Positions 17,848 through 26,714 are shown, numbered from the stretch's first letter. The stretch is 64,000 bases of DNA from Thalassospira sp. ER-Se-21-Dark (GCF_017922435.1 NZ_VDEZ01000001.1:744001-808000), one strand, 5' to 3'. Notes: a model not told the origin generated them from the letters alone. Numbers and translations are program-made.

Positions 17848-18741
17848 TTAACTCAGTGCGTCTTCGGCAAGCGGCACGGCATAGGCCCCCACCACCCGCA
17901 AACTTTCGGGGCGAAGGCCTTGCGCATCCAGTGTGCTCTGAAACGCATTGGTGCGATTACAAAAGAATCCCGGCACATCAACAAGCACAAAACGCCGATC
18001 CGTCGCCTCATCGTCAGAAAAGCCAAGGATTACCGATCCGTCGATGCCATCCGCAATTTTTTTGCGCACGGTATCCATCGAAATCTCTTTTGACAGGCTG
18101 ACCACAAACAGAGTCCGGTCATCACCGCTGTCTTCAAGTTCAATGGCTGCCAGAACGAAACCCTCGGTATCTTCGCCGCGTCCAACCGGGCGACCGCCAA
18201 AGGGCAGTTTGGAAACCACACGCACCGGACTTTGCTCGCTCAGATGGACCCACCATGGCTGGGCCTCGCCCAATTGCGGTTTGGGAAACACACCAACTGC
18301 TGCCCGCCCGTCTTCAACGGCATTGAACGCTTCGCGCGGGGTATCAAATTCAATGATTTCGTTCAGGCACCCGAAATTCAGGCGCGCCAGTTCCCAGCAA
18401 TCCAACCCGTCGGCATTGCGGCCAAGTGCCACCGTGTACGGCGCTTCAAGGCGGGTTCCGGCTGCGATCATTTCGCGCCAGATCTGGATCAGGGCGGTTT
18501 TGGGAAAGGCCCCTTCATGACGTTCAACAAGCGTGCGCATGATGCGGGCTTCACGGGCCGGGCGATAGGGCACCTTGACCTTGCCACCCGCCGCGATCAT
18601 CCGGTCCTTGTAGGCCCCGACGGCCTGCACAACCTTTGTCCGGCGAATGATCAGCGATTGCAGCGCCTGATCGATCTCGTCGATCTCGCTGCGCAGCTCA
18701 TCCAGGCCAAGATTTGCCAAATTTTTATCGTCAGACGCCAT
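17848..18741 (-). CDS. Chorismate mutase with divergent C-terminal domain
   Basis: A 297-residue protein. Residues about 13-95 are an AroQ-type chorismate mutase helical bundle (LRSEIDEIDQALQSLIIRR, VPYRPAREARIMRTL, FPKTALIQIWREMIAAG). The remaining about 200 residues resemble the layout of bifunctional PheA (periplasmic-binding-like lobes, then an ACT-like segment) but lack a clear TRF active-site motif; the nearest match is ATDRRFVLVD in the late ACT-like portion. Chorismate to prephenate conversion is well supported; prephenate dehydratase activity is not. It heads the hisC-tyrC cluster with a 52-bp gap. The C-terminus may be a regulatory domain. Confidence 0.82.
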   Translation of the reverse strand: MASDDKNLANLGLDELRSEIDEIDQALQSLIIRRTKVVQAVGAYKDRMIAAGGKVKVPYRPAREARIMRTLVERHEGAFPKTALIQIWREMIAAGTRLEAPYTVALGRNADGLDCWELARLNFGCLNEIIEFDTPREAFNAVEDGRAAVGVFPKPQLGEAQPWWVHLSEQSPVRVVSKLPFGGRPVGRGEDTEGFVLAAIELEDSGDDRTLFVVSLSKEISMDTVRKKIADGIDGSVILGFSDDEATDRRFVLVDVPGFFCNRTNAFQSTLDAQGLRPESLRVVGAYAVPLAEDALS

Positions 18742-18929
18742 AATCTACTCTTCTTTTGAACGGCGCACAGTATTAGGACAGGGCCGCAGAAATGCAAAGA
18801 AAAGATTGACTAAACCCCGGTCTGCTTCATAGCTAGAGCAAGCGACTTTTCGCCAGATTTGGCTGCCGCCCCGTCGCGCAGCGCCAGTTTGGCTGAAAAT
18901 CCATCACATAACAGGGATACCGACCTAAT

Positions 18930-20090
18930 ATGTCCACCGCGACCAACACACAAAAGCGCCCTCCGCTTCCGGGTCACCATATGGTGCTTGGCGAAACGGA
19001 AAAGCTGCGCCTTGATAGCGGTGTGGAATTCGGTCCGTTTACACTGGCCTATCAGACCTACGGCGAACTCAATGCCGATAAATCCAACGCGATTCTGGTC
19101 TGTCACGCCCTGACCGGGGATCAATATGTTGCCGATGACGTCCATCCGATCACCGGCAAGGAAGGCTGGTGGTCCGAAATCGTTGGCCCCGGCAAGATCA
19201 TTGATACCAACAAGTATTTCGTCATCTGCAGCAACGTGATCGGCGGCTGCCTTGGCAGTACCGGGCCCAAGGAAATCAATCCGGCAACCGGCAAGCCATG
19301 GGGTCTTGATTTCCCGGTGATCACCATTGCCGATATGGTGCGTGCCCAAACCATGCTGATTGACGCGCTTGGCATCGACATGTTGTTTGCCGTCATTGGC
19401 GGGTCCATGGGCGGCATGCAGGTTCTTGAATGGTGTAAAAGCTATCCCGAACGGGTTTATGCCGCCGCCCCGATTGCGACCTCGTTCCGGCATTCGGCGC
19501 AAAATATCGCCTTCCATGAAGTCGGACGTCAGGCCGTCATGGCCGACCCGGACTGGTGCGGGGGCAATTACCTGCTCGAAGGCAAGAAACCGTCACGTGG
19601 CCTGGCTGTGGCGCGCATGACTGCGCACATCACCTATCTGTCGCAACCGGCCCTTCATCGCAAATTCGGGCGCAAGCTGCAAAACCGTGGTGCGATCACC
19701 TACAGCTTCGATCAGGATTTCCAGGTCGAAAGTTACCTGCGCCATCAGGGCAAAAGCTTCGTCGACCGCTTTGATGCCAACAGCTATCTCTATATCACCC
19801 GTGCGATGGATTATTTCGATCTGTCGCTTGAATATGACGGCCGGTTGGCCGAGGCGTTTCAGGGCTGCAAAACCCGGTTCTGCGTCATTTCGTTTTCCAG
19901 CGACTGGTGCTTTACCACCGCTGAAAGCCGGATTGTCGCGCATGCGCTCAACGCCGCATCGTGCAATGTCAGCTGTGTCGAGATCGAAAGCGACAAGGGC
20001 CATGATGCGTTCCTGCTTGATGAACCCGATTTCCACATGGTGCTGAGTGGCTTCATCGAAGGTGCCGCCGAAGGCCGGGGGCTGAAATAA
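18930..20090 (+). CDS. metX: Homoserine O-acetyltransferase
   Basis: A 386-residue alpha/beta-hydrolase-fold enzyme of the MetX family that acylates L-homoserine for methionine synthesis. The nucleophile elbow GGSMGGMQ (Ser at about 159), the Asp in [13 protein letters not shown] and the His in KGHDAFLLD give the full triad. [32 protein letters not shown] is the conserved N-terminus. Acetyl versus succinyl donor specificity is inferred. metW starts two bases after the stop. I looked for a SAM-II riboswitch in 18760-18929 and did not find a convincing one. Confidence 0.95.
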   Translation: MSTATNTQKRPPLPGHHMVLGETEKLRLDSGVEFGPFTLAYQTYGELNADKSNAILVCHALTGDQYVADDVHPITGKEGWWSEIVGPGKIIDTNKYFVICSNVIGGCLGSTGPKEINPATGKPWGLDFPVITIADMVRAQTMLIDALGIDMLFAVIGGSMGGMQVLEWCKSYPERVYAAAPIATSFRHSAQNIAFHEVGRQAVMADPDWCGGNYLLEGKKPSRGLAVARMTAHITYLSQPALHRKFGRKLQNRGAITYSFDQDFQVESYLRHQGKSFVDRFDANSYLYITRAMDYFDLSLEYDGRLAEAFQGCKTRFCVISFSSDWCFTTAESRIVAHALNAASCNVSCVEIESDKGHDAFLLDEPDFHMVLSGFIEGAAEGRGLK

Positions 20091-20092
20091 TC

Positions 20093-20743
20093 ATGAATGA
20101 GACTTTGAACCCAAACAGCGCAGCAAACGTTGCGCATAGCGACCGCATCCGTGTTGACCTGCAACTGATTGCCGACATGATCGAACCGGGCACGCGCGTG
20201 CTTGATATCGGCTGCGGTGACGGCGAACTTCTGGGCTACCTCACCCGCACCAAAAAGGTTGATGGGCGGGGCCTTGAGCTTTCCAACGAAGGGGTGCGCA
20301 ACTGTGTCGCACAGGGACTTCCGGTGATGCAGGGCGATGCGGATCGCGATCTGCGAGACTATCCGGACGGCGCGTTTGATTACGCCATCCTCAGCCAGAC
20401 CTTGCAGGCAACCCAGCGCCCGAAAGAAGTGCTGTCGGAATTGCTGCGCATTGGTACCAAGGCGATTGTGTCCTTTCCGAATTTCGGCCATTGGCGCGCA
20501 CGGTTTGATCTGATGTTCCGGGGCCGTATGCCGCAGAATCCCAACCTTCCGATCATGTGGTACGAGACGCCAAATATCCATTTCTGCACGGTTTTGGACT
20601 TCGTTGCGCTGTGTAAAGAAATGGATTTGACGATCGAACGGTCGATGGTTCTCAATGAAGCGGGATCGAAGCTCAGCCTCGGCAGCCAGACCCGGTTTTC
20701 CAACTTTTTGGGCAATCAGGCACTTTTCATGTTAAGCAAATAA
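20093..20743 (+). CDS. metW: Methionine biosynthesis protein MetW
   Basis: A 216-residue methyltransferase-fold protein. The SAM-binding motif VLDIGCGDGELLGYL and the MetW-specific stretch VDGRGLELSNEGVRNCVAQGLPVMQGDAD are clear. VSFPNFGHWRARFDLMFRGRMP, WYETPNIHFCT and the SRPL-like ending are family features. MetW partners MetX and is required for efficient homoserine acylation in several bacteria. It is the second gene of the metXW operon with a two-base gap. Confidence 0.93.
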   Translation: MNETLNPNSAANVAHSDRIRVDLQLIADMIEPGTRVLDIGCGDGELLGYLTRTKKVDGRGLELSNEGVRNCVAQGLPVMQGDADRDLRDYPDGAFDYAILSQTLQATQRPKEVLSELLRIGTKAIVSFPNFGHWRARFDLMFRGRMPQNPNLPIMWYETPNIHFCTVLDFVALCKEMDLTIERSMVLNEAGSKLSLGSQTRFSNFLGNQALFMLSK

Positions 20744-20780
20744 TCAGTCCGATTATTCATTTTTAGTGAATAGTCACCCC

Positions 20781-20851
20781 TGCCCGATCACAAACCGATC
20801 CCGTCCCCGTCTGAAATCTGATGCCCGATCGGGCAACTTCATCAGACGGGG
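20781..20851 (+). promoter_or_regulatory. Leader hairpin masking a ribosome-binding site
   Basis: A 10-bp stem CCCCGTCTGA/TCAGACGGGG (20805-20814 with 20842-20851) ends six bases before the lipoprotein ATG, hiding the GGGG that is the best Shine-Dalgarno candidate. Inside the loop is a 14-bp palindrome TGCCCGATCGGGCA (20822-20835). An upstream copy of TGCCCGATC (20781-20789) could pair with 20827-20835 instead. Alternative folds are therefore possible. Confidence 0.5.
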
Positions 20852-20856
20852 CCGAT

Positions 20857-21702
20857 ATGACCAATTCAATCCTCATACAATTTGTTCGCCGTAGTTTTCT
20901 GATCGGCGCGATCCCCCTGCTTGCGGCCTGTTCCGAGAAGGCCGAGACGCTGAAACTTTCGGTCACCCAGTTTGGCAGCGCGACCGAGCAGGCGTTTGAT
21001 CACTATGACGCGGCCTATAGCACGCAATTTGCCCCCTTCCCGAAATCCGACACGGCAAAGCGCAGCGCGTTTGTCACCAACATCACCGATTTCACCGGCA
21101 CGATCACACCGGCCAATATCGATACCTTGCTTGATCCCGATGCGGTGAAGATCGACCCGAGTGTCGCGCGCCAGTGGCAGGACACGCTGAAAGGCCTGCG
21201 CAGCCAGTATCAGCAGTTTGTTGCGATTTTCGATAATATCGAAGCCGGATCGGCATTGGGTGCATCGGCGGTCACAAAATCCGGCCCCATATTGGAAAAA
21301 CTGCGCACGCAGCTTGCCACCATCAGCGATGACTTCGCGCGCACCCCGCCGCAATTCCTGACCCGGCGCAGCGCCCTGATTGCCGAACTGAACCAGATCC
21401 GCACCAAGGACCACAACAATCCGGAGGCCGAAAGCCTGTTGATCGAGGCCTGGTGGCAGCAATGGAACAGCCTGATTGCGGCCGAACGCGCGATGCAGAC
21501 AGATACCCTGCGCGCCTTTGTCACCGCCTCAGCCCTTGGCAACAGGTTGCAGGGACAGATCGATAACTATGCCAAGCTTGATGTCGGGTCGCTGATTAAC
21601 GCGGTCGAAGACGGCATCAAACTTTCGAGCCAGATCGGCAAGCTGAGCCCGGCGGAACTGGTCACCCAAGGCACTGGCCTGCTTGAAACCGCCACCAACT
21701 AG
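20857..21702 (+). CDS. Predicted lipoprotein, unknown function
   Basis: A 281-residue protein with a signal peptide (FVRRSFLIGAIPLLAAC) ending in a lipobox LAAC, so it should be lipid-anchored. Asp/Ser are not seen at +2 (Ser-Glu follows), so outer-membrane sorting is plausible. The mature part is mostly helical with Trp/Gln-rich segments (ARQWQDTLKGLRSQYQQF, AWWQQWNSLIAAERAMQ). I do not recognise a domain. The ATG at 20857 is chosen over one at 20821 because the latter lies inside the leader hairpin and adds residues before the signal peptide. It is followed after 19 bp by a small helical protein and likely cotranscribed with it. Confidence 0.75.
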   Translation: MTNSILIQFVRRSFLIGAIPLLAACSEKAETLKLSVTQFGSATEQAFDHYDAAYSTQFAPFPKSDTAKRSAFVTNITDFTGTITPANIDTLLDPDAVKIDPSVARQWQDTLKGLRSQYQQFVAIFDNIEAGSALGASAVTKSGPILEKLRTQLATISDDFARTPPQFLTRRSALIAELNQIRTKDHNNPEAESLLIEAWWQQWNSLIAAERAMQTDTLRAFVTASALGNRLQGQIDNYAKLDVGSLINAVEDGIKLSSQIGKLSPAELVTQGTGLLETATN

Positions 21703-21721
21703 ACAAGAGGGAGACTGAACC

Positions 21722-22009
21722 ATGAGCCAGACACTCGGCGCCCTGATTGCCGATGCACAGGAAGCCTATGCCACCGCGGCTGTGACCTATCAGGGGGCGA
21801 CGATTGACCAGAAGGTCAAATCCAAACCGGCCCTTGATAAGGCCGCCAGCCAACTGGTCGCCCTTCAGGCCAAGCAGCTTGATGAAGCCAAGGAAGTCGA
21901 TGCAGAGGACGAAGCGGCCATGACGCAATTGCGTCAGCAGGTCAATAATGCGGCGACCTTGCAAACCGGGCTGATGACACTGGTTGCGGTGCTGACGAAA
22001 TTTATCTGA
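21722..22009 (+). CDS. Small helical protein, unknown
   Basis: A 95-residue Ala/Gln/Lys-rich protein with no signal peptide and no cysteine. Predicted to be almost wholly alpha-helical, with heptad-like spacing in ALDKAASQLVALQAKQLDEAKEV and a hydrophobic C-terminus (LMTLVAVLTKFI). A ribosome-binding site AGAGGGAG sits at the right distance before the ATG, which supports it being real. It follows the lipoprotein gene closely and may work with it. It ends 18 bp before the convergent moaE stop. No family recognised. Confidence 0.7.
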   Translation: MSQTLGALIADAQEAYATAAVTYQGATIDQKVKSKPALDKAASQLVALQAKQLDEAKEVDAEDEAAMTQLRQQVNNAATLQTGLMTLVAVLTKFI

Positions 22010-22027
22010 TGGGCCGCTGTCGGGCAG

Positions 22028-22483
22028 TTATTTCCAGCGGTCGGCATCGGCATCATCGGATGCCTTTGCCGTCACCCACTTGTCGCCACCGTCCGGGGTT
22101 TCTTCGCGTTTCCAGAACGGCGCGCGGGTTTTCAGGAAATCCATGATGAAGTCGCAGGCCTCAAACGCGGCACGGCGATGGGCCGAGAGCACAATCACCA
22201 GAACGATGCGTTCACCGGGCAACATGCGGCCAAAGCGATGAATGATGCGAATATCATCGAGCGGCCAGCGATTGGCGGCCTCACCGGCGATCTTTTCAAG
22301 TTCGCGTTCGGTCATGCCCGGATAGTGATCAAGGGTGAGCGCCGAGACGTTTTCGCCACCATGAATATCACGTACCAGCCCGACAAAACTGACCGCCGCA
22401 CCGATATCGGTACGCCCATTGGTCAGGGCCGCAAGTTCGACCCCGGGATCAAAATCATGTTGCTGAACAGAAACGCGTGACAT
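22028..22483 (-). CDS. moaE: Molybdopterin synthase catalytic subunit
   Basis: A 151-residue MoaE. GAAVSFVGLVRDIHGG near the N-terminus, LTLDHYPGMTERELEKIA, HRFGRMLPGERIVLVIVLSAHRRAAFEACDFIMDFLKTRAPFWKRE (catalytic Lys within FWKRE) are all characteristic. It inserts sulfur into precursor Z to make molybdopterin, using MoaD thiocarboxylate. The start at 22483 gives the standard N-terminus; the frame is open further upstream but overlaps pgsA. The usual moaD between pgsA and moaE is missing: only 32 bp separate the two genes. Confidence 0.94.
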   Translation of the reverse strand: MSRVSVQQHDFDPGVELAALTNGRTDIGAAVSFVGLVRDIHGGENVSALTLDHYPGMTERELEKIAGEAANRWPLDDIRIIHRFGRMLPGERIVLVIVLSAHRRAAFEACDFIMDFLKTRAPFWKREETPDGGDKWVTAKASDDADADRWK

Positions 22484-22515
22484 GGTCGCCGTCCCGGTTT
22501 GCCGGATTACAAGAA

Positions 22516-23067
22516 TTAATCGAGATGTTTCAGGCCGGTCCGCAGATAGATATAGCCGGTCTGAACCGTAACGATCCCGGCAATCCACAGCAGGATATCG
22601 CCAATCAGGATCGAGGGGATCATTTCAGGCGAGGCATCACCGACCAGAAGGAACCCGATGGCAAGAATCTGGGCCGTGGTTTTCCATTTGGCAAGGACCG
22701 TGACCGGCAAGGGCACTTTAATCTCGGCCAGATGTTCGCGCAGGCCCGAAACCATGATTTCGCGGCACATGATGATCACCGCGGGCAATACCGCCAAACC
22801 AGAAATGCGTTCAAAGGCCACCATCATCATCAATGCGGCAGCCACCAGAAGCTTGTCGGCAATCGGATCAAGGAACCGACCAAGTGGGGAGACGACATTC
22901 ATCGAGCGCGCCAGATAGCCGTCAAAGAAATCGGTCACCCCGGCAAAGGCAAACAGCGCAAAGCCGATCCAGTTGCCAACCGGACCATTGATGTAAAACG
23001 ACGCGATCAGCGCCGGGATTACGAAAATGCGCGACATGGTCAGCAGATTGGGAATCTGGTTCTTCAT
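22516..23067 (-). CDS. pgsA: CDP-diacylglycerol--glycerol-3-phosphate 3-phosphatidyltransferase
   Basis: A 183-residue integral membrane enzyme with the CDP-alcohol phosphatidyltransferase motif DFFDGYLARSMNVVSPLGRFLDPIADK split across two short stretches (D-x2-D-G-x2-A-R-x8-G-x3-D-x3-D fits). About five hydrophobic helices follow. It makes phosphatidylglycerol phosphate, the precursor of phosphatidylglycerol and cardiolipin. The start MKNQIPNLLTMSR at 23067 is standard; the open frame continues 52 codons upstream but is not family-like. The order uvrC, permease, pgsA, moaE on the minus strand departs from the more usual adjacent uvrC-pgsA. Confidence 0.95.
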   Translation of the reverse strand: MKNQIPNLLTMSRIFVIPALIASFYINGPVGNWIGFALFAFAGVTDFFDGYLARSMNVVSPLGRFLDPIADKLLVAAALMMMVAFERISGLAVLPAVIIMCREIMVSGLREHLAEIKVPLPVTVLAKWKTTAQILAIGFLLVGDASPEMIPSILIGDILLWIAGIVTVQTGYIYLRTGLKHLD

Positions 23068-23168
23068 AAACAGGGCCTGTTTGACGGATTTTACGGCAAT
23101 GACATCACGGCCCTGATGCGCAATCGCCCAAGGCCGCGCAATTATTAAAGACTTGAAGCACATACCAC

Positions 23169-23211
23169 AAGGGCCGTGTTGATGACGGATTAGCGTCAGA
23201 ACACGGCCCTT
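23169..23211. terminator. Long hairpin between permease and pgsA
   Basis: A 12-bp perfect stem AAGGGCCGTGTT/AACACGGCCCTT with an inner TGACG/CGTCA stem lies downstream of the permease gene on the minus strand. There is no clear T-run, so termination or transcript-end protection is probable but not certain. Confidence 0.5.
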
Positions 23212-23241
23212 GCGATTTATCAACTCATCGCGTCGGCGCGA

Positions 23242-24564
23242 TTATTCTGCCGCCGCCCCTGCCTCGGCCGGATGGGCGGATTTGCCGCGTCCGATGCTGA
23301 GCGCCTGATAGAGGATGATGGCAGCAAGGGTTGCCGTGCCGATCCCGCCCATGGCAAAGCCACCGAAATTGACCGTAAAGTCACCCGCACCAAAGATCAG
23401 CGTGATGCCCACCGTAAACAGGTTGCGCGGATCAGAGAAATCAACGCGGTTATCGACCCACAAACGGATCATGGCAGCAGCTATCAGGCCAAAGACCGCA
23501 ACACCAAGGCCGCCCAGAACCGGGCCCGGAATGGTGTGCAGCAACGCGCCGAATTTAGGCGAGAAACCAAGCAGGATGGCAATAACGGCGGCAATGACAA
23601 AGATCAGGGTCGAAAACACGCGGGTTACGGCCATCACACCCATGTTTTCAACATAGGTGGTGACCCCGGTCCCGCCGCCCGATCCGGCCAGCATGGTTGC
23701 CAGACCATCGCCGACAAAACCACGGCCGATATAACGGTCCATGTTCTGTTTGGTCATGCCGCCAATCGCCTTGATATGACCGAGGTTTTCGGCCACCAGA
23801 ATGAAGGCCACCGGCGCGATCAGGAACATGGCAGAACTTTCAAAGCGCGGCGCGACAAAGGATGGCATGCCAAACCAAGCGGCCTGGGAAAGTTCGGTAA
23901 AATCAATCGCCGGCATCAGGCCAAAGCCGTTGCCCAAAACCAGCACCAGCACATAGCCCGCCATAATCCCGATCAGAATGGAAATCCGACGCAGCGCAAT
24001 CGGCGCATAGACCGAGACAAAGGCCACCGACAGCAGGGTCAGAAGAGCGACCAGCATATGCATGTTATCGCCCGTGATGCCATTGATCCCGACCGGGGCG
24101 AGGTTCAGGCCAATCGCCGCACCAACCGCACCCGTGACCGCAGGCGGCATCAGTTTTTCGACCCAGCCGGTGCCGGTTGCCATGACGATCAGGCCGATCA
24201 CGACATACAGCGCGCCAGCAGCAATAATCCCGCCAAGCGCCCCGCCGATATCGGGGTTTGGTCCCGATCCGGCATACCCGGTGGCGGCAATGACGACCGC
24301 GATAAAGGCAAAGGACGAGCCCAGATAACTGGGCACACGGCCCGCCGTGCAGATGAAGAAGATCAGGGTACCGATACCGGAAAACAGGATCGCCAGATTG
24401 GGGTCAAACCCCATCAGAAGCGGCCCAAGGATGGTCGCACCCGACATGGCAACAAGATGCTGCAAGCCCATCGGGAACATCGCGCCCCACGGCAGACGTT
24501 GATCAGGCATGACTGTGGAAGACCGGGTCACAGACCAGGAAGGAAAATATCGCATGTATGGCAA
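23242..24564 (-). CDS. Uracil/xanthine permease (NCS2 family)
   Basis: A 440-residue, about 14-helix NCS2 (UraA/RutG-like) nucleobase transporter. GFDPNLAILFSGIGTLIFF, GRVPSYLGSSFAFIAVV, TGAVGAAIGLNLAP, PVAFILVAENLGHIKAI and GLATMLAGSGGGTGVTTYVENMGVMAVTRV match RutG/UraA closely. The segment FPSW near the N-terminus also matches RutG, so the upstream ATG (24564) is kept over an internal one at 24510. It probably takes up uracil or a related base by proton symport. It sits between uvrC and pgsA, where such a gene is not usual, and may be a later insertion. Confidence 0.9.
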   Translation of the reverse strand: MPYMRYFPSWSVTRSSTVMPDQRLPWGAMFPMGLQHLVAMSGATILGPLLMGFDPNLAILFSGIGTLIFFICTAGRVPSYLGSSFAFIAVVIAATGYAGSGPNPDIGGALGGIIAAGALYVVIGLIVMATGTGWVEKLMPPAVTGAVGAAIGLNLAPVGINGITGDNMHMLVALLTLLSVAFVSVYAPIALRRISILIGIMAGYVLVLVLGNGFGLMPAIDFTELSQAAWFGMPSFVAPRFESSAMFLIAPVAFILVAENLGHIKAIGGMTKQNMDRYIGRGFVGDGLATMLAGSGGGTGVTTYVENMGVMAVTRVFSTLIFVIAAVIAILLGFSPKFGALLHTIPGPVLGGLGVAVFGLIAAAMIRLWVDNRVDFSDPRNLFTVGITLIFGAGDFTVNFGGFAMGGIGTATLAAIILYQALSIGRGKSAHPAEAGAAAE

Positions 24565-24670
24565 GCCGATTATTTATGGACGTTTCGCGCGAAAATGCCC
24601 CGCCGGGCGGCAGGGCGTACCGGGTATCGCGCCACGGGCAGCAAAAAGCAAGATGCCATCCGATGCTTTT

Positions 24671-26611
24671 TTAGTCGTTGCTGTGGAAATGGTCGTAAAT
24701 CTTGCGCGCCAAGGCGGCACTGATGCCATCGACGGCCTCAAGATCCGAGAGCCCGGCATCGGCAACCCCGCGGGCGGAACCGAAGTGATGGAGCAGCGCC
24801 TTTTTGCGCGCACCGCCGACACCGGGCACTGAGTCGAGCACGCTTTTGCCCATCTGTTTGCCGCGTTTGGCGCGGTGCGTGCCAATCGCCCAGCGGTGGG
24901 CTTCGTCGCGCAGGCGCTGGATGAAGTAAAGCACCGGGTCTTTCATATCGAGACGCACCGGGGCCTTGCCGGGGATGTGCAGCACTTCCTTGCCGGCATT
25001 ACGATCGACACCCTTGGCAACACCGACCAGCATGACATCCTCGATCCCGAGGTCTTCGAGCACTTCGCGCGCCACGCCAAGCTGGCCCAAGCCACCATCA
25101 ATCAGGCAGAGGTCGGGCCATGTGCCGTTTTCGCGGTCCGGGTCTTCTTTTTGGGCCCGGGCAAAGCGGCGCGTTAAGACTTCGCGCATCATGGCGAAGT
25201 CATCACCCGGCGCAATATCGCCCTTGATGTTGAATTTGCGATAGGCGTTTTTCATAAAGCCTTCGGGCCCGGCGACAATCATGCCGCCGACCATATTGGT
25301 CCCCTGGGTGTGGGAGTTATCGTAAACCTCGATCCGTTCCGGCGTGCCTTCGAGATCAAGCTTGTCAGCCAGGTCTTCAAGCAATTTGCGCTGTGTCGCG
25401 CTTTCAGCCAGACGGCGTCCCAGGGCATCCTTGGCATTGGTCAGGGCATGTTCGACCAGCTTGCGTTTGCCGCCGCGCTTGGGCACGAGCAATTCGATCT
25501 TGCGATCGTTATTGATGCCAAGCGCATTTTCGACCAGTTCCTGGCCTTCGATTTCATGCGACAGGAAGATCTGTTTGGGGGCCGGTTTATCGGCATAGAA
25601 CTGCCCGACAAAGGCCGAGAGGATTTCAGGGATTTCGGCCGATTGTTCATGGCGCGGGAAATAGGACCGGTTGCCATAGTTCGAGCCCGAGCGGAAGAAG
25701 AACACCTGCACACAGCTTTGTCCGCCTTCCTGATGAAGGGCAATCACGTCGGCCTCTTCGACACCTTCGAGGTTGATGTCCTGATGGGAGCGGATCTGGC
25801 TGAGCGCACGGATGCGGTCGCGATACATCGCGGCCTGTTCGAATTCCATCTTTTCAGACGCATCCATCATGTCGGCTTCGAGTTGCTTGAGGATTTTCTG
25901 GCTGCGCCCGGTCAAAAAATCGCGGCAGATATCAACAAGCTCGTCATATTCCGGTTTGGAAATGCGATCGACACAAGGGGCCGCACAGCGTTTGATTTGA
26001 TAAAGCAAGCACGGGCGCGAGCGGTTGGAAAACACCCCGTCGGTGCAAGAGCGCAGCAAAAAGGCGCGTTGCAGATGGTTGATGGTGTTATTGACTGCCC
26101 AGGCCGAGGCAAACGGGCCAAAGCAACTGCCATCCTTGGCGCGTGCGCCGCGATGTTTGACGATGCGCGGATAGTCGTGATCCTCGGTGATCAGGATATA
26201 GGGGAAGCTTTTGTCATCGCGCAGCAGGATGTTATAGCGCGGTTTGAGTTTCTTGATCAGGTTGGATTCAAGAAGGAGCGCCTCGGCCTCGGTATGGGTG
26301 GTGATGATTTCCATCTTCACCGTCTGGGCCACCATACGGGCAATGCGGATCGGCAATTGCATGATGCGGGTATAGGCGACCACGCGTTTCTTGAGGTTCT
26401 TGGCCTTGCCGACGTAAAGCACGCGTTCCTTGTCATCGATCATGCGATAGACGCCCGGTGATCCCGGCATGGTTTTCAGCGCATTTTTGATCGCCTCAAC
26501 GCCCCTTGCCGCCCCGCCATCGATCTTGTCACCATCAAGCGACAAACCGATTTCCCGTTTCGGGGCATCATCCCCGGTCGGGTTTTCGGGGGAAACAGGT
26601 GGCTTCATCAA
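24671..26611 (-). CDS. uvrC: Excinuclease ABC subunit C
   Basis: A 646-residue UvrC, the dual-incision nuclease of nucleotide excision repair. Domain order is GIY-YIG (SPGVYRMIDDKERVLYVGKAKNLKKRV, about 52-78), Cys-rich interdomain (SRPCLLYQIKRCAAPC), UVR helix pair (about 240-275), an RNase H-like nuclease (IEVYDNSHTQGTNMVGGMIV) and C-terminal helix-hairpin-helix (LDSVPGVGGARKKALLHHFGS ... LEAVDGISAALARKIYDHF). Length is normal. The N-terminal 35 residues are a low-complexity extension. The 437-bp gap upstream holds a CRP-like dyad and a GANTC-rich AT-rich stretch. Confidence 0.97.
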   Translation of the reverse strand: MMKPPVSPENPTGDDAPKREIGLSLDGDKIDGGAARGVEAIKNALKTMPGSPGVYRMIDDKERVLYVGKAKNLKKRVVAYTRIMQLPIRIARMVAQTVKMEIITTHTEAEALLLESNLIKKLKPRYNILLRDDKSFPYILITEDHDYPRIVKHRGARAKDGSCFGPFASAWAVNNTINHLQRAFLLRSCTDGVFSNRSRPCLLYQIKRCAAPCVDRISKPEYDELVDICRDFLTGRSQKILKQLEADMMDASEKMEFEQAAMYRDRIRALSQIRSHQDINLEGVEEADVIALHQEGGQSCVQVFFFRSGSNYGNRSYFPRHEQSAEIPEILSAFVGQFYADKPAPKQIFLSHEIEGQELVENALGINNDRKIELLVPKRGGKRKLVEHALTNAKDALGRRLAESATQRKLLEDLADKLDLEGTPERIEVYDNSHTQGTNMVGGMIVAGPEGFMKNAYRKFNIKGDIAPGDDFAMMREVLTRRFARAQKEDPDRENGTWPDLCLIDGGLGQLGVAREVLEDLGIEDVMLVGVAKGVDRNAGKEVLHIPGKAPVRLDMKDPVLYFIQRLRDEAHRWAIGTHRAKRGKQMGKSVLDSVPGVGGARKKALLHHFGSARGVADAGLSDLEAVDGISAALARKIYDHFHSND

Positions 26612-26645
26612 GGCACTCCAGATTTAAATAAAATACATTCAAAGT

Positions 26646-26661
26646 TGTGACAGCCGTCACA
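26646..26661. promoter_or_regulatory. CRP/FNR-type dyad TGTGA-N6-TCACA
   Basis: A perfect TGTGA-N6-TCACA dyad lies 35 bp upstream of the uvrC start codon. This matches the CRP-family half-site rule exactly. Which regulator, if any, binds is unknown; the window has an Fnr-like gene at 49124-49855. Confidence 0.45.
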
Positions 26662-26714
26662 GGCAAACGCGATTTGAAACATAGCTGAAAAGATTAACAT
26701 CGCAACCGCGCCAT

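Noticed and set aside
16530-18101. A 523-codon plus-strand frame across tyrC, hisC and the chorismate mutase gene
   Set aside because: It runs through three intact minus-strand genes, and its composition is that of reverse-complement coding DNA.
18760-18929. Possible SAM-II riboswitch before metX
   Set aside because: The region has hairpins (GCGAC/GTCGC; GCCA/TGGC) but not the conserved SAM-II core or pseudoknot pairing that I could align.
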